Origin: Opisthocomus hoazin
Lineage: Eukaryota; Chordata; Aves; Opisthocomiformes; Opisthocomidae
Direction: 5' to 3'
NCBI RefSeq assembly: GCF_030867145.1
Contig: NC_134440.1
Coordinates: 5,890,001 to 5,954,000, forward strand
DNA: 64,000 nucleotides
The notes beneath the pieces were generated by a model, which saw only the letters and a list, made by a program, of their open reading frames with translations, ran no database searches and had not been told where the DNA came from. Of this stretch, positions 36,501-49,272 are shown in pieces; the stretch's first letter is position 1; each line of letters starts with the position of its first letter. The translations under genes were made by a program, and so were the position numbers.

Positions 36501-39500
36501 GCAGGATCATGGGAAAGGCCCCAGGGCTTCTGCAACTCAGCACTTTGCAGCCCGAGATGGAAGGAGAGACTGGCAGAGAATCTGTTTGCATCTCCATCCA
36601 TGACAGGGTGAGAATAAGCCCCTGATATGGACTGGGATAGGAGATGCTGGTTTGCAGAGTTCTGCCTGGCTCTGTGAGCATGGCAACAGTGCAATAGCAG
36701 CCAAGGCATGTTCCGGTCCTTACTCAGGACAGGCTTTTTCTGCAGTGAAAGGAGATTTCTGCAAGACTCATTGGAGTGCATTCATTCACTTACAGGCCAA
36801 CGAACCAGCTTTAGCTGACAGAAGAGCCCACAGGGCCAAAGAGAGAAGTGAATACCTCAGAGGTTCTCCCAACCTGTATAGCAAGTTCCTAATAGCCAGA
36901 CCTGTGTAGCAGAAGAGGAGGCTGCGTGTCCTGACATCACAACATCCCGCCGGTGCTTTGGGGCAGGAAACAGCTGTTTGCCTAGTGTTTACAGAGCACT
37001 GGGCAAGGAGCTGCTGTACTCCTACACACAGCTTTCTGGGCAGGCAAGAGAGTGATGCATCTGCGAAGCCGCAGGGTTACTGAGCCCGTGAGGAGGGCCA
37101 GGGCGCACGCCATGGCTCTGACACTCTCTGAAAGTGAGTGTGCTTCTCTGGGCGTAGCTGGGTAATTTGCACCTGCAGCTGAGCTTATCTCCACTGATCT
37201 CGATGAAGCATCCACGAGCTCTGGATATGTGGCAGTGTCAGAGCTTCTGCTGCTTTGCCAGAGAGACTGCTGAGGATTCAGGTGTCATCACCACCATCCT
37301 GGGTCAGTCATTTCAGGAAAGAAATGAGGGCAGAAAGACAGGTCCCTGACTGATGACCCTCATGTAGCACAATACTGTTCTTCTACAAACAGCCAGAAGA
37401 CAACAAATTTCTGGGTCACTGAGTCACTATAAATAGTTGGCACTTTGTTGCTGAACTGCATCCAATCATGAGCCACCATGTATTACTAAGTGCTTAAAAA
37501 TACTGTTTACATTCTTTGCTCATACCCTTGGTGCTTATTTCTAATAAAAAGCATCCAACCCAAGCAGACCTGAGAGAGAGTGCAGCTGGCGCAGAGGACT
37601 TCTCAGCAGCACATTGATGCTGCTGGCACAAAACTACCCTGCTTGAGCCCCAGGCGGTGCTGGGAAGAAGATGCTGAAGAGGATGCTCGATTAGGAAGCC
37701 CTGCTGATTTAGTGGTGCAGGGGCCTTGGGTAGGAGCTGGCTGGATTCCCAGCTAGTCTAAAACTCTGGCAAACTGATGCTGAAGTCAATATTGATATAA
37801 TTATTTCAGGGCAGACCAGCAAGATAAGGCCCATAAAGCTTGCTGCAGGGAGGAAGCAATCTGAATACAGGGAAGAAATGGATAGAGGGGAGAAGAGGAG
37901 GAGATCCAGACTGTTAGGATCACATCTGAGAGGGTGCCCTGAGCCCCAGCTGGATCTGCAACATGCTACCAGCCAGCAGGGATAGCTAGGGATCTCAGTA
38001 TGGTCTGATTTCTATAGTTCCTGCTTTAGGACACATCACAAGGACCCTGATCCTGCAAGAGAGCCCAGAGCATGAAGAGAGTCCCCTGGTGTTGCTGCAA
38101 GAGGTGAGAGCCAGGCAACGCCATCCAGTTCATGCAGACTGATGATGGGTGATGCCCATGTAAGTGATGCTCCTGCCCGCTGTTGGTTACAAGGTCTGGC
38201 CTTTGGGGCTGTTGTCAGATGTTCAGACAGCAGCACCTTTTAGGTGGGTTTACTCTTTTGTCTCCCCTTGTTAGGACAGGAGAACACATGCTAGCCCTGA
38301 TGCAGGCAGCAGTCAAGGCGAGTTTGGACCTCTGCTGCTTCCCCTAAACGGGAATCGAATCTTAAGACAGGACCTGCAGAATTGGTACCCTCCGCCTGCG
38401 CAGGCACTCTGCTGAGCTCTGTGGACTGGTAAAAGCGAGCCTGGCAAGCAGGAGATCAGTGCAAGGACCAAAAAATCTACTTTCTTTGTTGGGAAAGAAG
38501 TGCCCTGTGTTCACATATGGAGAGGAACAAGGGCTAGTTTCATCACTGGAAAAAATCCTGCAGGGTTTGCTTGGCCTACATCTCCTGTGTTCCTAGTATC
38601 ACACTAGTTCGCATCTGTGCGCAAACATGCATTGGAGCAATTTCCCTCTCCTTGAGGAATGCTGTATCTGAGACCTACCCAGTGAAAATTCATCCCCACA
38701 GACCCGATGCCTCAAAGGTGGTGTAGCATGGAAACATGGGAAATGGCTGTAGCTAGTAGGGACATCATTCCAGAAATAGGCACCTGGGTAAGATTTTCAG
38801 GAATAGCTAAATAATTTATAAACCTGTTCCACAAAATGACCTAGGCACTGAAGAGTTAATGTTTTCTAGGAATTAGAGGGCTTTGGGTCCTAAGAAAAAT
38901 ATCTATGCATCTGGCCACACCAACCGGTGTCTAGCAGTGTGCTGCAGAGAAGTTAGACACAGAAGTGCGTTTGGAGAGCTCCTGAGATACTTCTTGGTGT
39001 GTTAAGGATCCTGAGCCACTTTGACAGGCTGGGTGCAAATCAGGATCCTTGTGAAAATGGGGTCTCACCTCTGAAGACATGTCTGAAAAATGCCGCCTAT
39101 GTACTACACTAGAAGATGAGGCAAATTTATCTCCCAGAATGAATTCTGATTTAAAACACAGTTTTCAGACTTTCTGCTCTTTATGGAAATCAGCCCCTCT
39201 CCAGCGTTGCCAGTGACACTCCAAAACACAGAGGCCTTTGGCATCTCCAGCTACATTTGAAATCCTGATGTGAGTAGAAGTGATTACTGTATTTCCTTGA
39301 TGGTTATGCCTTGCTTTGCAGCTCTGAGCCCATCTGACAGGGATGCAGTGCCAGTAAACAGGCAACAGCCCAACACATTCAGCTGAGTGCCAGAGGAAAG
39401 CAGGATTTGGTCTGGACTGGCAGATCTTTATTTGTTAACTGTCTCAGACAGGAGTGACTACATACAGCCTGAGCATCGCTCCTCGGAGACCCCGGCTGGG

Positions 39501-40463
39501 CAATTAGAGCTGGGGATCTGTGGGACTCGGGGGGAAAGGGGGGAATTATCATTATTATAGGCAATTTATTAAAAGCAGGAAATGCTTTAAAAAAAGAGGA
39601 AGAGACATTTCCATGAGAACAAGAACTTCTAGTGTTAGACAGTAATTGCTAAAAGTTGTAAACAAGACCTTTGGAAGGTTGTAAATCCACATGCCTCACA
39701 CCCCTGCTAGCCTGTAATTGCACTGAGGTAGAAGGACACACGGCTGCAGAGACAGGTTATCAACCAAGTCCTCTACAGACAGATACGGATGTGTCCAGCT
39801 ACGCTTAAGCCAGGAGGCTGCATTCAAGAGAATGGTGCTGGATGGAGCCTGAGTTATAAAGGATCACAGGAGGTGAAACTGGCTCGTGCATCAGCTTTCC
39901 TCTGTCCTGAGTTCCGGATTCCCAACCTGCCAGACACGGTTCATGCAAGTGCTGTCTCTCATTTTGCCACTCCTGTACATTTAGCTGGAGTATATGAGCC
40001 TTGTGTGGGACTTACCCCAGTTGGCAGGAGAGCTGCAGGACTGGTATAACAGGATCTCACAAATCTGGGCTAAGGAGCACCGCTGGAGTTCTCTCACTGG
40101 GAACTCAGCCTCACACGTGCCAGAAGTACCCCTGACTCCAGCTCGTTCTGTGAGCAACTGGCTGTTGTAAGCGATAAAAGTCCCATGATTTATCTGAAGC
40201 TCAGAAAATGTTCCCCATACCAGCACCCTCCAACACCAGGAAGTTCAAAGGAGTGAGCAGGAGGAGAGAAAACAAGGTTGTCCCATCTCGTCTCGTAAAA
40301 GCAGCTCCTGGGTTCCCGGAGCCAGCTGCCTTTGCACCCCAGCCTGCCCTCGGGCTGTGCCCGCACTCACGGTGTTGTAGTACTCCGCAATGATCGTCGA
40401 GTGCTCAAAGTTACTTTCACACCAGTCGACTTCGGCGCTTTGGTAGGAGAATATGCTCGGCAT
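30355..40463 (-). CDS. ACER1: ACER1, alkaline ceramidase 1; complete coding sequence, six exons
   Basis: The coding segments, in transcript order, are 40371-40463, 33826-33940, 33282-33420, 32028-32165, 31303-31440 and 30355-30523. Together they make 792 bases and 263 residues (human 264). All junctions are GT-AG and phases are consistent. The protein matches human ACER1 from MPSIF through the C-terminal YWPxDSWPV motif. Catalytic and zinc-site residues of the alkaline ceramidase (CREST) superfamily are present: Ser73-x3-His77, Asp88 (in QLLDE), and His205-x3-His209 (YLHSFWH). Several hydrophobic segments fit the seven-pass membrane fold. Family knowledge: ACER1 is a calcium-stimulated endoplasmic reticulum enzyme that hydrolyses ceramide to sphingosine and fatty acid, mainly in epidermis. 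ACER1 is preferred over ACER2 and ACER3 because of the N terminus and the overall match. The start has A at -3. No inactivating change was seen. Confidence 0.95.
31303..31440 (-). CDS. ACER1: ACER1 coding exon 5 (second catalytic motif)
   Basis: This exon is 138 bases. It encodes [18 protein letters not shown] and YLHSF; His205 is here and Trp208 is split across the next junction. The match to human SWISDRLLCSFWQ is clear. The acceptor is TCTTCCAG and the donor GTAAGG. Confidence 0.95.
32028..32165 (-). CDS. ACER1: ACER1 coding exon 4
   Basis: This exon is 138 bases. It encodes two hydrophobic stretches around [18 protein letters not shown], matching the human NAYALNSIALHILY region. The acceptor is CCTTTAG and the donor GTAAGG. 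Confidence 0.94.
33282..33420 (-). CDS. ACER1: ACER1 coding exon 3 (first catalytic motif)
   Basis: This exon is 139 bases. It encodes [17 protein letters not shown] with Ser73, His77 and Asp88, the first half of the zinc-hydrolase site, followed by a hydrophobic segment and YFPRC. The donor is GTATGA. Confidence 0.95.
33826..33940 (-). CDS. ACER1: ACER1 coding exon 2
   Basis: This exon is 115 bases, residues 32-69 plus one base of codon 70. It reads [20 protein letters not shown] and a second hydrophobic run. It is the most diverged exon relative to human but keeps length, phase and membrane-segment pattern. The acceptor is TTTTTCAG and the donor GTGGGT. Confidence 0.88.
33941..40370 (-). 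other. ACER1: ACER1 intron 1 (6.4 kb)
   Basis: This intron separates the first 31 codons from the rest of ACER1. I find no other exon. A second copy of the intron 2 motif, one mismatch over 22 bases, is at 35953-35974. Confidence 0.85.
40371..40463 (-). CDS. ACER1: ACER1 coding exon 1
   Basis: This exon is 93 bases, residues 1-31, beginning [19 protein letters not shown] as in human ACER1 apart from a few substitutions. The donor is GTGAGT. The 5' end of the transcript was not located; no clear TATA box or CpG island sits at this start, in keeping with a tissue-restricted gene. Confidence 0.94.
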
Positions 40464-43400
40464 CGTTGAGCCACCTTTGCAAAAGGGAAAGGAGCAGGTT
40501 AGTTTTACACGCGGGGAAGGAGTCTGCTTCACACCCAAAGGGAAAGCGGAGAAGCACACTCTGCCTGCCTGCCTCTTGCACACACGCGTGCTCGCCTTGC
40601 ACCATCTGCTCAAGCACAGCATCCTTACCCTGCTACGAAAGACTCATCCTCTTCCCAGCATCCGTCATATTGTGGAATATTTGCTTCCTTCTTCCCGCAA
40701 TGCAGGAGTGGCGAATCACCCTGGGAAATGTTCTTGAACTCGGAGCCTGGGAATGGTGACCACAGCCCCATCCATGGCATTAACATCTCCCATTGGGGGT
40801 CGTTGCTGCTGCACGATGCTTCCACATTTCAGCGCTGTCCTTGTCACCCTGTCTTCTCCCCTCTCTTCACTTTCTTTATGATTCAGATCTTTCTGCCAAG
40901 AGGACTTCCCTGTTCTTTGTAGGCTGTGAGCTACCTTTGGGAGTGGACAGCTCTACAGGGTTTACTGTTCATTGGCTCTGTTCTCATTAGTCATTTCTCA
41001 GCATCTACCTGAGGGCTGGAGCTCACCTTAAGTGAGCTTAGCCCTGGAGCACCAGCACAGACCCTGGGTATTACCGGAGCCCTGGCAGTGCAGAGCAAAG
41101 GCACTGGGAGGTGCCTCTTTGCAGGCAGTGATTTCACTTTGAATGTGCTCCGATGCGAGCCCTGTTCTGGTATCCCAGTGAAAAGCATCAGAACTTCACA
41201 CCCTGAGTGGGCTCTCCACTGCCAGGTCCCCCAGCCTGACTTCTGGCAGTGGCAGAAGCTGGAGTTACAAGTGAGATTCTAAAAAAAATCTGATCTTTTG
41301 CATGTTTTTCTTCCCCATGCTAAAGACTTTCCTGTCCTCAGTGTAAGCACCATTTCTCAGCCCTCTTTTATTCATTTGAAAAAGTAAAAGTTCTGATCAG
41401 TTTTGCTATTTGGCAGATTTTGTTGCAGATCCTTGAGATTTTGGAGCTATTTTAGAACCTGATTGATGCGTGCCAACCTTAGAGGTGTTTGGAAGCACCA
41501 TCCCTAGCAGCTGGGTGTTTGCCACAGGAGTTCCCTGGAGCTGAACGGTGAAGTCCCTGGATGCAGTGCTGAACTAACCTATCCGGCTGAGCGTCTCTAG
41601 CTCTGCAGAAGGAGCAGGTACTGGGGTGACACCAAGCACTTCAGCAGCATCTCTGACCTCCTGAGGCACTGGTGGAAAACAGAGCGAGCTTTTCTTTGAA
41701 AATCCTTTCAGCTTTGAGTCTAACTTGGGGAACGGAAGTTTATCTTAAAACCACTCATCACTTGATCATGTTCTTGCAGAGAAACAGTCAAGTCCCTGTT
41801 TACACCGGTGTCAGCTGAGCAACACCACCGCATTCAGCAGTTACGGTAGGTGTGCAGTGGTGGGAAGCTACCACAGCTTCCTCTGCTTCTCTTCCCAAGA
41901 AGAAATTCAAAGGGAGAAAACACAGGAGTATAACACTAATACAAACAAGCTCTTCTGTAGCCTCCTGCTCCAACCAGATAAACTGACTTGTGGATAAACC
42001 TCCACTGCTCTTTTACAGATGCAAGTTAATGATGCCCTGTGTGTAATCCAGGCTGGCTGGTTCCCCAGAGCAAGTGAGTTCACAGCTACAGAATTAGAAT
42101 AAAAGAGATGGCAGGCAGATTGGTTTGAGGTCTGCCTCTTCGAGATCTTGGGTTTCCATGTGCTCATTCACACCACGGTGACTCTCTCCTGATCACTGGT
42201 GCTCTGCGTTATGTTTTTACAGTGGTGCAAGTGGTTGCGTAGGGTAAAAAAACAATCAGACCCAAGAAGGTAAATCCCATGCCCTAGCTGAACAGGCATC
42301 AGTTGAGAGATGATGAAGGGATAGAGGAGACACAAGAGAGAAGAAGAAAAAGGGAACAGAAAAACTGAAAGCAGCGACCAGAGTGGCCAGCGGCTGCTGG
42401 CTTCCCAGGCTGGCTTACCTGTGTTCCCCTGAGACGGACCAGCACTGCTTCCACGCGGTGAGGCGAAGCGTCGGGAGCTCCAAGGTTTCTAGCAAAGCTG
42501 GAGCAGCAACCTGCCCTGCCGCTCTGGCTCGGAAGGAGTGCCCACGGTGTGAGCTCACCAGCAGCAGCCACCGGGAAATACCCTGCTCCGTCTCTAGGAA
42601 AAGCGTTGGGATGAGACAAGAGCCATGCACATGCTCCAGGCGAACCCTCCAGTCCCCCAAAGGAAACATATTGGCTGGAGGGTTTATATCTGCGCACCCA
42701 AATGGGCAGGGGCAGGGAGGGAGGGCAGAGAAGCGTGAGCTGGAAGGGTTGGAAGAGCGGGTAGAAATGCAGGCTGAAATCATTGGTGTGCCCCTAGGCA
42801 GGTTACCTGCGCACGCGCGCACACCCCGATCCTAAGCCTGTTTTTCCCAGGGGAGGCACTGATCCATTACAGCCTCCCTTGCACAGCTGGTTAAAAACTG
42901 ATGAAACAGTTTTCGCCAAAAAACACGCAGCAAGCTGATGCTACCTCATTTTTGAGCCACTTTTCAACTTTTCCCCAACTACTGTTCTATTATAAAAAAT
43001 AATCTTATTATCAAAAATAATTTTATTATCAAAATAATTTTATTATCAAAATAAATCACACTTCATCTAGCTAGTTTATTTTGTTATTTAGTTAAAGAAT
43101 TGGCTGAATAGGACACTTTCGGGTGACTGTTTTGCAAACATTTTCGTCCTGAATCCCATTCAGGATGTCAAGAATATTGGCAGCAAGTAAACTTTTCCCA
43201 AAAATCAACATTTTTTCCTTCATATAGGCTTGGGAATAGAAGAAATACGATGCTTTCTTAAATGTAAAAGCTTATTATTTTCTTGATTCTTCCTGTTGGA
43301 GCAGGGGAGACACCATGTTCAACATCACAGGGCAGGGTCAGACCAAGATCCAAGTTGTCCCTGTCCCTGTGCTGCCTGAAGAGTCGGGATCAAACAGCAG

Positions 43401-46400
43401 CCTTTGCTGTGACACTTCAGATTTGCCCTGGGGACTGCCTCTTTGGGAAGCATAGCCATTTATTTTGATAATTCTATAAAAAGGAGCGTACCTGGGAGAC
43501 ATGATCTGTGCAATACCTCCTGAAGTTGCCAGGGCTTACAAAAACCTCACAAATCCACGTGCATTTTGAAAGGAGAGGGTAGCTAGCCCCTGAAGTAGCT
43601 TACATTACAACATGGTGGAGCCTCCGCTACGTGCAACTAAGTCAAGTCTGGGTGTCTTTAGAGGACAGATGATGCAGCTTGAAGTGGAAGATCAGAGGCA
43701 AACCCCAGTGAGCTGCTCTCACCCCCTGGATGGCTGAACTGCAGTGTCTGCGTTGAGGAAGTCTGGGGTAAACTTGCTTCTTACTCACTTATAACTCCTG
43801 AATGGACCGTGCGAGTAGGAGACTGAGTTCCTGTGCTGAAGGAAGGTACCCGCTTCCCCAGGGGATCTCAGTGAGGAGCAAGCTTTGACTTGCCCATCCC
43901 ACTGCAAAGGGAGGCAGGTGAGGTGCAGTGTTGGCCAGCAAAGGTGGCAGAGGTGAGTTTGAAAATAAGACAGATCGTTGCCCAGACACGTGATGCCTGG
44001 CCTGTATGAACATCGTTGAAAAGAATGAGTTTTCCCACCCCAAAACCTCTGGCGTCCTTGGCATGAGCAAAGCACCCAAGCATCACTGATACATCCTGTG
44101 CCACATAGCGTATAAATAACTGGGGAGGATGTCACGAATGCACATCTTCCCTGATTCATCAATAAGTAGCAGTCAAGTCATAAAGAGAGAGGCTGATTTC
44201 CTGATGAGTCCTCCTTCCCAGCTGCTCCTAATGGTTACATCCTCTTTGCTGTGATCAGAAGGGCCTGGGATGCTGAGGATGCTGACATGGGAGTGGGCTG
44301 GGGAGATGCGGATGCCCAGGGGTGAAGCTTTCTGGGCCTCATGCAAGAGTTGCACAGAGAGACTCCCCTAATCCCCCCTGGCACTGAGACTTGTTTCTCT
44401 CAAAGCTTCACCCAAAGTCCTCAGTCATCTCCTTGCTAAGACTTGCTGCCTCCTCTCCACTGTTCTTCTAACATGAGACATCTCAGCTGGCTCAGATGCA
44501 TCGCTTCCCTAACAGGATCTGCAGAGAAACCTCAAGGACAAGGTTTGTTCCTTGTCCTGTCCCCTTTTCTTGTTCCCTTCCCGCTCCCTGGGACTGATGC
44601 TGTCTTGCAAGACCCCACATCCTAGGCAACATCTCAGGCTTTGTGATATGGGACAGGCTTTAATCTGGAGAGCCTTGTCCCGGCTCCTCTAACCCTCTGT
44701 CATCCCTCTCTGTTGGGCAGGCAGCGGGGTCCTAGGGTATTGCACTGGGACAGCTGAGAGCAGGCGGTGCAAGGGGCAGGGGCTTTCACGGGAGCTGAGC
44801 CTGCAGCCTCCGGGTCCAACTGCAAGCGTTTCTTAACTGTGTACTCACAAGCCGTGGTGAGGAAGCAGATCGGATACTGGTGCCACCAAAACAGGGGACT
44901 GGGGACTCTGGTGGGCAAGTTTGGGAGAATCCGGTTGTTTAACTTGAGGCGGATCCTACCCTGCCTTGTGCTATGGCACCTCAGATGGAGGTTTCCACCT
45001 GAACTGCTGATGACAGGGAATTCTTCCTCTGTTAAAGCCTGTTTGGAGAAGCCGTGTCTCAAAGGCACATGTCTTTATTTATTGCCTTGGCTGGTGCAGG
45101 GCTGTGACTGTCAGCAGAGGGGCAGTAACAAAGAGCCAGGGCAGGGACGGTGAGATGGGAGTGCTGGCATCCCACATCCCCGCTGTTTGCTCAGCCAGTG
45201 TGAGTCAGAGCCCGGAGGTGGAAGGAGACAAAATGACTTAGCTCCATGCTCGCAGCGAGGCAGCGGGCGAGTCGGGAAGGGAACCCAGGCGTTTTAGCTC
45301 ACCGGTGCCCTGCTGCATTGCTCTGTCTGTGTCCAGGAAGGCCCTGAAACAGCCTGGACAGGCTCTGTCCTGCTGCCAGCTCCTTTGCTTTTGGTATGTG
45401 GCTTTCTTTCCACGGCTGCAATTTCATGCTTCCAGGTATAAAAACCCAGGCAGGTGACCTGGAAGCCTTGCTAAAGCTGAACAGTTAGATAATTCCCATC
45501 ATTCATGGCTCCACAGGGCAGGAATTGCATCCTCAGCTTGGTTTGGAAGCTGTCTAGCAAATTGCGGTCTGGAAGAAATAACAACAGCAGCAGGAGACGG
45601 GCTAAAGCTGGGTGTGTGTTACGCAGCCAAATGAAAGCATTCGTCTCCATTGCTGCTGTAGAGCCCACCGGGAGCAATGTACCCGTTCTTACCCACTGCT
45701 GCAGAGCCGTAAATATCTGTGTTTCTTCATCAGCCACGGCAGGGGCTCCAGGCAACCAAAAAGCATCAGCAGCAAAGACAGACTGCACCCCACGCGAGGT
45801 GTGGCTTTAAAGCCTCAAATGTCTGAAACACCTGCTCTTGACAGCATTGTGGCCCTGGTACTTGTGCAAGTCAGCCTCCAGAGGAGCGAGCACAAGCCTT
45901 GTCAGGCCCCAGAGGGTTGGTCTCCCGGTCCAAGAGCGATTTCCTACCAATCCATCATTGTTGAGCAATCACCCAGGCACTCTGCTACCTTTACTCCAGG
46001 CAGGATGCCATAGGATTTAACCCAGCAGTCTTTGCCAATCGGACCACCTTGTGCTTGTTTTGAAATACTAACAGGTTTACAACAAATGCCTTAATTGCTA
46101 ATAGTAACAGCAATAACTGTAATAATGAAAGGAAGTTCTCTCGGTGCTGTCATCTGTCACACGCGCTTCTCGGTGCAGTTGTGTATATCCTGCAGAGGCT
46201 TCGGCTTGTGCAACTCAGCGGGAGCTGCTGGGTGTGCAGGGGCTAAGCGGAGACTTTTCTCATTCTTCCTTGCTTGTAGATGAAAATATAAACTATATAA
46301 ATCAGGAGAGAGGAAAATCACCTTATTCTCAGCAGTGCTGTAACAGGACAACCAGGGCTCTCCTGCTTCGGTTCTCGCCACAGACACAGCCAGGGCTGCC

Positions 46401-49146
46401 TTGAGTCCCCAAAGGTTTTAAATTTAGCAGACACAGAGCAGGGAGGCAACTCTTGCCAAATCAAACCCCTGCATCGGGCAACCTTTCACCCTTTCTTACT
46501 CGCAGGACTGTTGACTCCGCAGAGATGTGAAAATAGGAGGTGAAGAGAAAGTTCCGTTTCGCCTGGGCTGAGCCCGCAGCTTTCCATCACAGCTGGCAGA
46601 AGCTCGGCAGCGTTTCGCACCCAGGTAGATGTGTTTATCTAACGTTGCAATCCTTCCTCAGAGTGGCGCAAAGCTTTGGCAGGAGACAGCGAAGGTTTGT
46701 GCTGTTTCAGTCTGCAACAGGCCCTGGGAACCAGAGGCTTCTTCATCCAGGGCTGTCTCCGAGTACTTGAGGGAGAGACACCCCCCCCCCGGCCCCTCTT
46801 TACTCTGCTCCCCGCTGGGCCGAAAGCAGGAGCTGCTGTCTGTGCTTCAGAAAAGGAGAAGCTTCATCTCGGTTCACGGTGGAGGACTGGCTAAAGCCTG
46901 GCCAATTAGTGCCTTCGTTAAAACTCTGTAAGCTCTGAAGAAGGCAGACTGCAGGTTTGTTTCTGACCCGGTCAGTGGCAGTATTGGTCTGTTAGAAGGA
47001 ATGTGAGAAGGAAGGCACACAGGAAATCATCCTGCCCCATCTTCTGGTGGTCAGTGACTTCATACTTCCTTAGCTGGAGGTCCCGGACCATCAAGCTTAA
47101 CCAGTCAGAACCGACCGACCCTGCATACCTTTATCTCAAGCTTTTAAAGGCTATTTTTTGAGGTCATATCCTATGGCAACGAAGTCCAGTTTAATTAGGT
47201 GCTTGGTGACAAAGTACCTCCTTTTGCCTATCTGCTGCCTGATGGCTGCATTGGGGGCCTTCCAGCTGGGGCAATTCTGGAGTGGGAAATCACGTTTTGT
47301 TGTTCCCTGCTCCCATCCTCCAGGCCCTTTTGCTGCATCTCCCTGCAACCTCCCTGTCCCACCCCGGCCGTTCCCAGCACGCGTCCCTGTGCCTTGTCTA
47401 GTTTCCCATCTCCGTTCAAAGAAGTACATCCCATCCCAGATGCTTTGAAATCTCTGTCTGCCTACCAAAAAAAAAGAGTCAGACTAATATTTAACAGAGC
47501 CTCTCTTTGTTCATTGTTTTGAAAACAGAAATTTGGTGCGAGTGCCTCACAGGCAGACAAGAGGAGCTGTTGTAACAAGGACATGGTGACACTTAGAAGC
47601 ACCAGTGGAAAAACCTCTTGGAAGAGTTTGTCACCTGAAATAGCAAAGCCTGAGAAGGGCAAAAAATACCCCCAGCAGCCACAGAGCAGATCCAGCACGA
47701 GTGCTTCTGGGGGCCGTGTCCTGCTCTCTTTATTCTTGGTTTGGTGCCTGGGCTCTGAGACCACGAGGAAAACCCTCTCCATCCTCCTGCAGCCACCACC
47801 TGGCACAAACCTCCCTCTTAGTTATGAAAGCAGATGAGGTCCCCTCGTAGCAGAGAGCATCCCTTTTGACTCAAACTCAACGCCAACAGATAACAAGCAA
47901 CGCTTGTGTCCTCCTGTGAGCTGTTTAACAGCCTCTGTCTGCGTGCCCGTGTCCCAGCAGTGGCCTGAATGCAGCTGCCTGCACAATAAAACACATTCAT
48001 GTCAAAACCACGCCACTGTCCTGCGGATCCCATTCTTGATGGCCTTAACGCAGAGCTGGATGCACCTCTGAAGACGGGTCCCCATCTGTGCATGCTCCAT
48101 AAGAATCTCCTGATGTCATTTGCCAGGTTGTGCCAGCGCTGAGTTGTTGGCAAGTGTGTGCCCTTCTCCCAGGGACTGCCCCAGGGCCACTGCTGGCCAT
48201 CATCAAACACGGGCAACCGATGGGCCAGACTCTTGGGAGAAGCTGGCTGGGAACTCGCCTTCCATTGAACATCCATCCTTTCCCACACCGGCCCTCGCCA
48301 ACGTAGACATTTCCTTTATTCATACAATAACCCCGTTTCTTGACTACGTTGTTCACTTTTTTAATTTCCAGCTTTCCCTTGGAACACAGAGGGACTAAAA
48401 ACCATCTCTAAATAGTAAAACCAGCTAGTCCTGAGAGTTTAAGCATCTGCAGGCAACTCAGAGGTAAATCTGAAGGGCCCAAATTAACCCCAGGTCGGTG
48501 CAATTCACTGGGCTACCTGCTTGCATCAGAGCTGAGTGTGGCTCCGAAATAGCTCTGGGGTGTATAATTGGCCCTGCCTGCCTCCGGCCTGATTTGGCCG
48601 CCCCATCCCGTCTCCGCAGGCACGGCGTGCAGCCGCAGCCAGGATGCGTGAGGCTGGAGCGTATGTCGCCTGGGGGGGTGCGAAGGAGGGAGCCTACGGG
48701 GCTCTCCCGTGCCTTGGTGCCGATGCAGAGCTGCTTCCCAAACCCAGCTGCACCCCGAGCAGCACCCACCCCCGAGGGTTTCTGCCTGGGCCCTTTGCAG
48801 GGAGAGTGGGAGAGTTGCACAATGGCCCATGATGGAGGCGGAGGCTGCTCTGGGAACACAGCCTCCAGGCTGGGTCCTTGCCTATCTCCCCAGAGCAACC
48901 CTGTTGTTGAGACTGGGAAACTGGGATGGGAACTGGGAGACGGAGCCACCCCACCTGCAGCGTGCCTTTCCCTGTGGCACCTGTGGGACTATTTCCCAAT
49001 ATAGAGTTTCCCCAATCCTATTTTCATGTCCTGTCCCAAAATGTCACCGCAACCTGTGAGTGGAGCACAGTGAGCGGCTCCCCTCATGCTCCGGCATCGC
49101 GGAGGTGATGAGGATGAACTCAAATTCGTCTGGGGATGCTCTGTTC
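40464..49146. other. Intergenic region upstream of ACER1, no gene recognised
   Basis: About 8.7 kb. None of the open frames resembles a known protein. The only clear structured element is a short AT-rich tandem repeat at 42992-43054. The ACER1 promoter must lie at its left end, but no diagnostic motif was found. Confidence 0.6.
42992..43054. repeat. 17-bp AT-rich tandem repeat (about 3.5 copies)
   Basis: The unit is close to ATAATTTTATTATCAAA. Adjacent copies differ by one or two bases. Confidence 0.85.
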
Positions 49147-49272
49147 GAGGCCAGGTTGGATGGGGCTTGGAGCACCCTGGTCTAGTGGAAGGTGTCCCTG
49201 CCCGTGGCAGGGGGGCTGGAAAGAGATGATCTCTAAGGTCCCCTCCAACCCAAACCGTTCTGTGATTTGATG
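49147..49272 (+). mobile_element. CR1 LINE, short 5'-truncated 3' end
   Basis: The last ~125 bases of a CR1 element: the GGCCAGGTTGGATGGGGC block, the GTCCCTGCCC segment, then AAGGTCCCCTCCAACCC and a degenerate terminal direct repeat (TGATTTGATGATT). CR1 copies are usually heavily 5'-truncated like this. No coding capacity remains. Confidence 0.9.
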